A DNA stretch of 10,985 nucleotides from Candidatus Rokuibacteriota bacterium (lineage in GTDB: Bacteria; JAUVQV01): assembly GCA_030609125.1 (NCBI GenBank), contig JAUWCW010000039.1, positions 1-10,985 on the forward strand. Reading direction: 5' to 3'. This document shows positions 6,969-10,985 of this stretch, piece after piece; position 1 is the stretch's first letter; the number at the start of each line of letters is the position of its first letter. The notes under the pieces are model-generated. The model worked only from the letters and a program-made list of their open reading frames with translations. It did no database searches and was not told where the DNA came from. Both the position numbers and the translations under genes were made by a program.

Positions 6969-7408
6969 GGCGACGGTCCTCCGTCCACCCAGACCTCGCC
7001 GGAGCGGGTGTGCTCCTTCTTCCAGATGGGCACCCTCTTCTTCAACTCGGAGATACACCAGGCGGCCGCCTTGAACGATGCCTCCCGGTGTTCGGAAGCG
7101 GAGACGATCAGCACGATGTTGTCGCCCGGAAGCAGCTCCCCCGAGCGGTGAACAAGACGCAGGTCCGTCAGGCCGAAGCGCTCCATGGCCTCACGCCTGA
7201 GTCCCTCGAGCTGTTCTTCAGCCATCCCGGGATAGTACTCGAAAAGAAGCCTGTCCACTTCCTCTCCCCGGGAGAAGTCGCGCACCACTCCGACAAAAAA
7301 CACCACCCCGCCAATGGTCCGGGAGGTCTTCTTGATCTCCTCCAGCTCCCGGGAGAGGTCAAAGTCCCCGGCCTGGATCCGCACTTCGCCCCGACCCTCA
7401 TCGCTCAT
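6965..7408 (-). CDS. moaE: Molybdopterin synthase large subunit MoaE
   Basis: This 147-residue catalytic subunit transfers two sulfurs from MoaD thiocarboxylate to cyclic pyranopterin monophosphate. Recognised segments are [16 protein letters not shown] (33-48), the [21 protein letters not shown] stretch (87-107), and [10 protein letters not shown] (123-132), which holds the active-site lysines. ATG 7406-7408 is chosen over the upstream in-frame start because it lies 4 bp after the moaD stop with GGGAGG at the end of moaD; translation is probably coupled. Length fits the family (about 150 residues). Confidence 0.96.
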   Translation of the reverse strand: MSDEGRGEVRIQAGDFDLSRELEEIKKTSRTIGGVVFFVGVVRDFSRGEEVDRLLFEYYPGMAEEQLEGLRREAMERFGLTDLRLVHRSGELLPGDNIVLIVSASEHREASFKAAAWCISELKKRVPIWKKEHTRSGEVWVDGGPSP

Positions 7409-7412
7409 GCTG

Positions 7413-7667
7413 TCAGCCTCCCGAAACCGGGGGGAAGATGGCCACCTCGTCACCGTCCTCGAGCGGCGCCTCCCTGCCGGCATATTTCCTGTTGACGGCG
7501 CAGAGGATGGGGCGTTCGCGGATCATCTCTCCCAGCCTGTCGCCGCGGCCTTCGAGTGTGCCGAGAAGGTCCCCCAGCAGGGGAGACCCGCCCGCAAGCT
7601 CCACGCTTTCCACCTCCGCTCCTGCGGCCTCCCGGAGGAGGGCAAAATACCGCACTGTTATCTTCAC
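7413..7667 (-). CDS. moaD: Molybdopterin synthase sulfur carrier MoaD
   Basis: This 84-residue beta-grasp protein ends in IFPPVSGG. The C-terminal Gly-Gly is adenylated by a MoeB-type enzyme and converted to a thiocarboxylate, which then donates sulfur through MoaE. The N-terminal strand KITVRYFALLREAAG and the late LEDGDEVAIFPPV segment are typical. It starts at GTG (7665-7667) with GAGGAAG about 8 nt upstream; no ATG is available in frame. It lies 87 bp after the thiF-like gene and 4 bp before moaE. Its potential activating enzyme is the upstream beta-grasp/ThiF fusion. Confidence 0.95.
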   Translation of the reverse strand: MKITVRYFALLREAAGAEVESVELAGGSPLLGDLLGTLEGRGDRLGEMIRERPILCAVNRKYAGREAPLEDGDEVAIFPPVSGG

Positions 7668-7702
7668 GGAGCTTCTTCCTCTTTCCTTCTGTCTTTCCTA
7701 CT

Positions 7703-7719
7703 CCCGGGACGCTCCCGGG
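7703..7719. repeat. GC-rich hairpin between thiF-like gene and moaD
   Basis: CCCGGGA (7703-7709) pairs perfectly with TCCCGGG (7713-7719) around a CGC loop. It lies in the 87-bp gap between the thiF-like stop and the moaD GTG start. Neither strand has a T-run after it, so it is not a standard terminator. It could be an RNA processing or stability element that separates moaD expression from the upstream genes. Confidence 0.5.
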
Positions 7720-7754
7720 TTGCACCTTCCGCCCGCGGCACGATACGGCACCCG

Positions 7755-8564
7755 TCAGCCAAGAGGATCCACGCCGAGGAGGAGGCGGACCACGGCGTTG
7801 GCCTGGTGGTGTGCCGCCACTCCCACCCGCGGCGCCATGAGCCCCTCGCCCGGCCGGGCCTCGCTCACCTCGTCTCCCACGACATAGAGGTTGTCCGCCA
7901 CCCGGCGGGTGACGATGCCGTCCGCCGGGCCGAATCCCGCCAGCCCCGACGCGGCGACGACGGGGACACCCGGCATTTCCCGCAGGACCGTGTCGATGAG
8001 CATCGCCTTCGCCTCCGCGCGGTCGAAGGCCTCGACGACGACGTGGACGCCGGCGAAAAGGGACGGCGCGTTCTGTGGCGTGATCTCCAGATTGTGCAGG
8101 CTGACGCCCACGAAGGGGTTTATCCTCGCCAGATTCTCCGCCAGCGCCTCGGTTTTCAGCCGGCCCACCTGTTCCAGGAAATACTGCTGCCGGTTGAGAT
8201 TGCTCGGCTCGACGACGTCAAAGTCGGTGAGAACCAGTCTTCCCACGCCCATTCTGGCCAGGGCGACGGCCACCGCCGAACCCAGCCCTCCCAGGCCGGC
8301 CACCCCGATTTTCCCCTGCTTCATCTTCTCGTGCACACCCGGGGTGTGGCGGGCGACGAGCAGGGACTCGAGCTCCTGCCGGTCGGGATGTTTGCCGCGG
8401 CGGATCAGGACCAGCCCGTCGCCCTCCCGCAGAAGAGCGCCCGCCGGGGCGGGAAAACCGTTGTGAATGACAACGTCCGCGTCGGGCTTCACCCTGCGGC
8501 GGACCTCCTCCACCGTGGCGCCCTCGCCTACCTCGACCTCCTGCTCGTTGACCCGTATCTTCAT
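7755..8564 (-). CDS. thiF: Beta-grasp/ThiF fusion, sulfur-carrier adenylyltransferase-like
   Basis: This 269-residue protein has two parts. Residues 1-57 look like a ThiS/MoaD beta-grasp domain (MKIRVNEQEVEV, VVIHNGFPA, LREGDGLVLIRRG) that lacks the carrier's terminal Gly-Gly. Residues 83-269 are an E1-like adenylation domain with GLGGLGS (90-96), DFDVVEPSNLNRQQ (114-127), Lys137 and FDRAEAK (180-186). There is no cysteine anywhere, so both the Zn-binding Cys pairs and the catalytic cysteine of E. coli ThiF/MoeB are absent. This resembles the shorter 'ThiF family 2' type that I recall from Geobacter and clostridia, usually tied to thiamine. Its place directly before moaDECA makes MoaD activation an alternative. 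The ATG has a GGTGAG site within a hairpin. Domain assignment is sure, the substrate is not. Confidence 0.85.
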   Translation of the reverse strand: MKIRVNEQEVEVGEGATVEEVRRRVKPDADVVIHNGFPAPAGALLREGDGLVLIRRGKHPDRQELESLLVARHTPGVHEKMKQGKIGVAGLGGLGSAVAVALARMGVGRLVLTDFDVVEPSNLNRQQYFLEQVGRLKTEALAENLARINPFVGVSLHNLEITPQNAPSLFAGVHVVVEAFDRAEAKAMLIDTVLREMPGVPVVAASGLAGFGPADGIVTRRVADNLYVVGDEVSEARPGEGLMAPRVGVAAHHQANAVVRLLLGVDPLG

Positions 8565-8588
8565 CGGGTCTCACCGTGTGCGGGTGAG
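8565..8588 (-). promoter_or_regulatory. Hairpin covering the thiF-like ribosome binding site
   Basis: On the minus strand CTCACC (8588-8583) can pair perfectly with GGTGAG (8575-8570) across a 7-nt loop. GGTGAG is the best ribosome binding site for the thiF-like ATG, from which it is separated by five bases. The stem could therefore lower translation of this gene relative to its neighbours. No ligand-binding domain is visible. Confidence 0.4.
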
Positions 8589-8615
8589 CCTCCCTTCCGC
8601 TAGCGGACAAACCGT

Positions 8616-9017
8616 TCAGGACGGCGGGACGATGTCGTGATCGCTCATGGAGGCGCGGACTTTCTCCAGGCCGGGCTGATCGTCCGCTTTTTCAAAAGCC
8701 CGGTAGGCGAACCAGAGCCGGCCCTTATCCAGGGCCTGCTTTCCCAGGGCTCCCCACTCCTCTTTCGACGCCTCTCTACCCAGGGCCCGCAGGGACGCCT
8801 CGAAGCTGAAGGTGTCCCCGACCCTCCTGCTCTCCTCGAGAACACTTTCCATGCCCTCCCTGTCGCCGGCCTTCACAAAATACCCGAGGGCCTCGTCGAG
8901 CTGCCCCTGGTCGACAAGCTCCGAGCCGAGCTCCCTCAGGGTGCCGCCGGCAGTCTTGTCTCCGTCCAGCATCTCTCTGCGGCGAAAGAACCCGGGATAA
9001 GACGTTTTCTCGGTCAT
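8616..9017 (-). CDS. Small TPR-like helical protein, unknown function
   Basis: This 133-residue soluble protein has no recognised family name. It has no signal peptide or membrane segment and no cysteine. The sequence is a chain of amphipathic helix pairs of TPR type: 'LGSELVDQGQLDEALGYFVKAGD' (about residues 30-52) is close to a TPR, and 'LGKQALDKGRLWFAYRAFEKADD' (about 91-113) is a second. A helical stretch lies between them. The start is uncertain. ATG 9015-9017 is chosen, with GAGAGG very close; ATG 9027-9029 would add four residues and has a poorer site. A promoter-like pair ends just upstream (9048-9076), so this is the first gene of the cofactor operon, 51 bp before the thiF-like gene. 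A scaffolding or protein-binding role is plausible but only inferred. Confidence 0.75.
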   Translation of the reverse strand: MTEKTSYPGFFRRREMLDGDKTAGGTLRELGSELVDQGQLDEALGYFVKAGDREGMESVLEESRRVGDTFSFEASLRALGREASKEEWGALGKQALDKGRLWFAYRAFEKADDQPGLEKVRASMSDHDIVPPS

Positions 9018-9047
9018 GACCTCTCTCATTTCAGATTTCAGCTTTTC

Positions 9048-9076
9048 ATTATGATGTTTTTCCCCCCGTTCAGCAA
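9048..9076 (-). promoter_or_regulatory. Candidate promoter of the thiF-moaDECA operon
   Basis: On the minus strand TTGCTG (9076-9071; 3 of 6) and CATAAT (9053-9048; 5 of 6) are separated by 17 bp. Transcription would begin near 9041, about 12-24 nt before the TPR-like gene's possible starts. It lies beyond the hairpin that follows the ferritin-like gene, which fits an independent transcription unit. Confidence 0.5.
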
Positions 9077-9104
9077 GGCGGGCGGGCAGAGGGGAGCCAA
9101 GGCA

Positions 9105-9132
9105 GAGAGCGACCGGTTTCCCGGCCGCTCTC
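9105..9132. terminator. Terminator-like hairpin after the ferritin-like gene
   Basis: GAGAGCGACCGG (9105-9116) pairs with CCGGCCGCTCTC (9121-9132) over 12 positions with one A-C mismatch and a TTTC loop. It begins 24 bp after the ferritin-like stop on the minus strand and sits before the candidate promoter of the next gene, the expected place for a terminator. The U-tract is missing, so it may act with other factors, or protect the mRNA 3' end instead. Confidence 0.5.
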
Positions 9133-9155
9133 GTATCATCTTCCGCAGGAATGAA

Positions 9156-9593
9156 TCAGGCGTAGGGGTACATCCCTTTCTTGATCTTGTCCAGGGCCTT
9201 GAGCATGGCGGCGTGCTTCTTTTCGTCCTCCACGAGGAAGTTCAGGAGGTATTCCTGGACGAGCATCTTCTTGTCCTTCACGTCGTTCAGGGCCTTGTCG
9301 ACAAGATCGACCATCTCGTTTTCAATCTTCAGGTGGTTGTCGACCATTTCGGAAATGGCCCCCATTTCATCTGTCGACAGGTTCACGGGCTTGCTCTCGA
9401 GGCTGTCGACAATGAACTGCTGCACCCGGTGGTGCATCTGGGAGTCTCTCTGGATGATCTCCATCACCAGCTTGATAAGGGGATTGTCCGTCTTGGCGAT
9501 AACCTGCCCCGTCGACTCGACCGAGCGGTCTTCGATCGACTGCCAGTGCTTCATGCTGTTGACAAGTTCCTGCTGAATCTCTTTCGTCGACAT
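9156..9593 (-). CDS. Ferritin-like four-helix protein
   Basis: This 145-residue, largely helical cytoplasmic protein has the look of the ferritin-like/rubrerythrin fold. Helix 1 carries Glu21 and Glu26, helix 2 has RDSQMHHRV (Asp50, His54, His55), helix 3 has HLKIENEMVDLV, and helix 4 has VEDEKKHAAML with an E-x-x-H motif. Acidic and His positions on four helices suggest a di-iron or other metal site, but the helix 2 pattern is DxxxH (or QxxH) rather than the usual ExxH, so enzymatic function is unclear. The frame extends upstream to 9650, but ATG 9591-9593 is chosen for its strong GAGGAGG site. It has a candidate promoter at 9710-9739 with a leader of about 110 nt. It is a second, distant ferritin-type gene in this window and is not a copy of ftnA. 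Confidence 0.75.
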   Translation of the reverse strand: MSTKEIQQELVNSMKHWQSIEDRSVESTGQVIAKTDNPLIKLVMEIIQRDSQMHHRVQQFIVDSLESKPVNLSTDEMGAISEMVDNHLKIENEMVDLVDKALNDVKDKKMLVQEYLLNFLVEDEKKHAAMLKALDKIKKGMYPYA

Positions 9594-9709
9594 GTAATGC
9601 TCCTCCTCTTCACGTCGTTGGCTGATTGCCGGCTGTTTCGGTCCACTCAAGGCCGGCCCGCGGGATATACGGCCTGGGAGTCGGTTCCTGGGGAACGCTC
9701 ACCTGGAAC

Positions 9710-9739
9710 AGTATTTTTTGAGGAGCCCGCTTCTGTCAA
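9710..9739 (-). promoter_or_regulatory. Sigma70-like promoter for the ferritin-like gene
   Basis: On the minus strand a perfect TTGACA (9739-9734) and AATACT (9715-9710; 4 of 6 to TATAAT) are separated by 18 bp. Transcription would start near 9703, leaving a leader of about 110 nt that holds the strong ribosome binding site. Position and the exact -35 make it credible. Confidence 0.55.
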
Positions 9740-9779
9740 GTGTTTTTTGTCCCACTCCGGACAGCCTCCTCTTTCCCCG

Positions 9780-9802
9780 GCAGGTGCAGTCACTGCATCT
9801 GC
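9780..9802. repeat. Hairpin centred on the protease stop codon
   Basis: GCAGGTGCAG (9780-9789) pairs with CTGCATCTGC (9793-9802), 9 of 10 positions. The 3-nt loop (9790-9792) is the TGA stop of the protease gene on the minus strand. No T-run follows, so it may be a pause or mRNA-end element, or chance. Confidence 0.35.
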
Positions 9803-10985
9803 CAGAGTTCCTCCGCTATCCGCGTCGACCAGATGGGATCCGACCCCAGCCGCGCCTGGGCCCGGCTGAAACTTCTCAGGGCCGACATGAAGTCGCCTCT
9901 CAATCTGGCTGCCCGGCCGAAGTGGTAGTCCGCCTCCCCCAGCTCCTCCCTTCCGGCAAGCATGAGGCCGAGCTGGTAGTGCGCCTCCGAGATCGGGGGC
10001 AAGGCGGAGACCGCCTTCTGGTACTCCCGGTAGCTTGCCGCCGCGTCTCCCTCCTCCCGGTGGATCTCGCCGAGATAGTAGTGGGGGTAGGAGTATATTT
10101 TCTCCCCGACGATCCCCACGCTCCGCAGAAACACTTCCTTCGCCTCCTCCATTTTCCCCTGGTAAAAGAGTGCCGACCCCAGATCGGAGAGAAAGAGCGC
10201 GTTGCCGGGGTCGCCCGCGTCGGCCCGGCGGAAGTTCTCCTCCGCCGCCGGGTAGTTCCCCTGCTTCGCCTGGACCAGCCCCAGGTGGTCGTAGGCTTCG
10301 GGCCCTCCCCCGGCCAGGCGGTCACGGTACATTTTCAGAACCACCGCCGGCCGATCGGTGAGAGCCAGCAGGATCGCTTTCATCCGCTCCCACGACGGGT
10401 CGTAGGCGGGCTCGTAGGTTTTCCCGGGCGCTCTCTCCAGGCCACCCTCCAGCATGGCTATCCGTGCGGAGGTGATGGGGTGCGTCTGCAGGCCCTCGAG
10501 AGCGTCGGAGGGCATGAGCCTCTCCCCCATCTGGATCACCTTCATGGCCCCCAGCATGCCCGCCGGATCATAGGCCGTCTGCTCCAGGTACTGGATGGCC
10601 AGGCGGTCCGACTCGAACTCCATCTCCCGCGACCAGTGCAGCTGGTAGGACTGGGCCGCCGCGATGGTGCTGGCGATGACCCTCGGGTCTCCCTTGGAGA
10701 GGATGGCCGCCATGAGCCCCGGGATGGAGCTCAGGGTGGCGCGCCGCTGCATGTCGCCGAAGTGGTCCGCCCTGACATGGGCCATTTCATGGGCGAGCAC
10801 CCCCGCCAGCTCACTCGAATTGTTCATTCTCGTGAGCATTCCGGAAAAGATGAAGATATCCCCCCGGGGGGCGGTGAAGGCGTTGACCGTCGGCTGGTCG
10901 ACGATGTAGAGGTGATAGGCGTTGTCCGACTCCCCGACGGCCCGGCTGAGAGTCGTCCCGATCCGGTTCACCAGGAAGACCACCT
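9790..10985 (-). CDS. M48-family metalloprotease with TPRs (BepA-like), 5' truncated
   Basis: The gene runs off the right edge, so the start and any signal peptide are missing; the in-frame GTG near 10983 is not taken as the true start. From that codon, the 397 visible residues begin in the protease domain. They include VNAFTAPRGDIFIFSGML (33-50), the zinc motif HEMAH (65-69), the third ligand in EFESD (Glu122, Asp126) and THP (168-170). The tail (about 228-366) holds roughly four TPR units such as YDHLGLVQAKQGNYPAAEEN. This protease-plus-TPR order matches BepA (YfgC), a periplasmic protease for outer-membrane protein assembly, and similar Gram-negative proteins. It ends 196 bp before the ferritin-like gene in the same direction. 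That gap holds the stop hairpin and the next promoter. Family sure, exact homologue uncertain. Confidence 0.88.
   Translation of the reverse strand, partial: VVFLVNRIGTTLSRAVGESDNAYHLYIVDQPTVNAFTAPRGDIFIFSGMLTRMNNSSELAGVLAHEMAHVRADHFGDMQRRATLSSIPGLMAAILSKGDPRVIASTIAAAQSYQLHWSREMEFESDRLAIQYLEQTAYDPAGMLGAMKVIQMGERLMPSDALEGLQTHPITSARIAMLEGGLERAPGKTYEPAYDPSWERMKAILLALTDRPAVVLKMYRDRLAGGGPEAYDHLGLVQAKQGNYPAAEENFRRADAGDPGNALFLSDLGSALFYQGKMEEAKEVFLRSVGIVGEKIYSYPHYYLGEIHREEGDAAASYREYQKAVSALPPISEAHYQLGLMLAGREELGEADYHFGRAARLRGDFMSALRSFSRAQARLGSDPIWSTRIAEELWQMQ

Noticed and set aside
7314-8603. Plus-strand 429-codon open frame opposite moaD/thiF
   Set aside because: His/Arg/Pro-rich composition typical of an antisense frame in GC-rich DNA; covers three supported genes.
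8565-9041. Molybdenum-cofactor riboswitch ahead of the operon
   Set aside because: The candidate transcript has a leader of only about 12-24 nt before the first gene, and no Moco-RNA core was seen.
8637-9869. Plus-strand 410-codon open frame opposite the TPR-like and ferritin-like genes
   Set aside because: Spans several genes, promoters and a hairpin; the minus-strand genes have ribosome binding sites and family patterns.
1-10985. CRISPR arrays, tRNA or rRNA genes, insertion sequences, integrase
   Set aside because: No regularly spaced repeats, cloverleaf, rRNA segments, transposase or recombinase motif was seen on either strand.

Overview
This is a GC-rich (roughly 60-65% by eye), gene-dense chromosomal segment from a Gram-negative-like bacterium. 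The gene content fits the Desulfuromonadales/Geobacter end of the former Deltaproteobacteria: a FtnA-like ferritin, a beta-grasp/ThiF fusion protein, an M48-TPR exported protease, and an exported DUF4214-like protein. This placement is inferred from remembered family resemblance, not from a search. No phage genes, transposase, CRISPR array, rRNA or tRNA was seen. One large imperfect palindrome stands out.

Layout. (1) 1-1394: the C-terminal end of a VanZ-like membrane protein (+) overlaps tail-to-tail with a HAD-family hydrolase (-). The hydrolase follows a ferritin gene (-). (2) 1395-1654: a divergent intergenic region with a good sigma70-type promoter for the right-hand genes. (3) 1655-4951 (+): ino1 (inositol-3-phosphate synthase), surE (5'-nucleotidase), a 130-nt palindrome, an inositol monophosphatase-family gene, and a small two-helix membrane protein. 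Ino1 and the monophosphatase together would convert glucose-6-phosphate to myo-inositol. (4) 4964-9017 (-): a probable operon for molybdenum/tungsten cofactor synthesis. In transcription order it holds a TPR-like small protein, a beta-grasp/ThiF fusion, moaD, moaE, moaC, moaA and an exported DUF4214-like protein. moaE/moaC and moaC/moaA overlap by 4 bp, which suggests translational coupling. MoaA and MoaC make cyclic pyranopterin monophosphate, and MoaD and MoaE convert it to molybdopterin. The ThiF-like protein is the only local candidate to activate MoaD. (5) 9105-9593 (-): a small ferritin-like four-helix protein with its own candidate promoter and a strong hairpin behind it. (6) 9790-10985 (-): the 5'-truncated end of an M48 (BepA-like) metalloprotease with TPRs.

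Most genes belong to recognised families. The items most worth a second look are the nested 130-nt palindrome at 3722-3851, the cysteine-free beta-grasp/ThiF fusion beside moaDECA, the ino1-surE-monophosphatase grouping, a hairpin that covers the thiF ribosome binding site, and the HAD/VanZ coding overlap. I do not see a convincing wholly new multi-gene system here.
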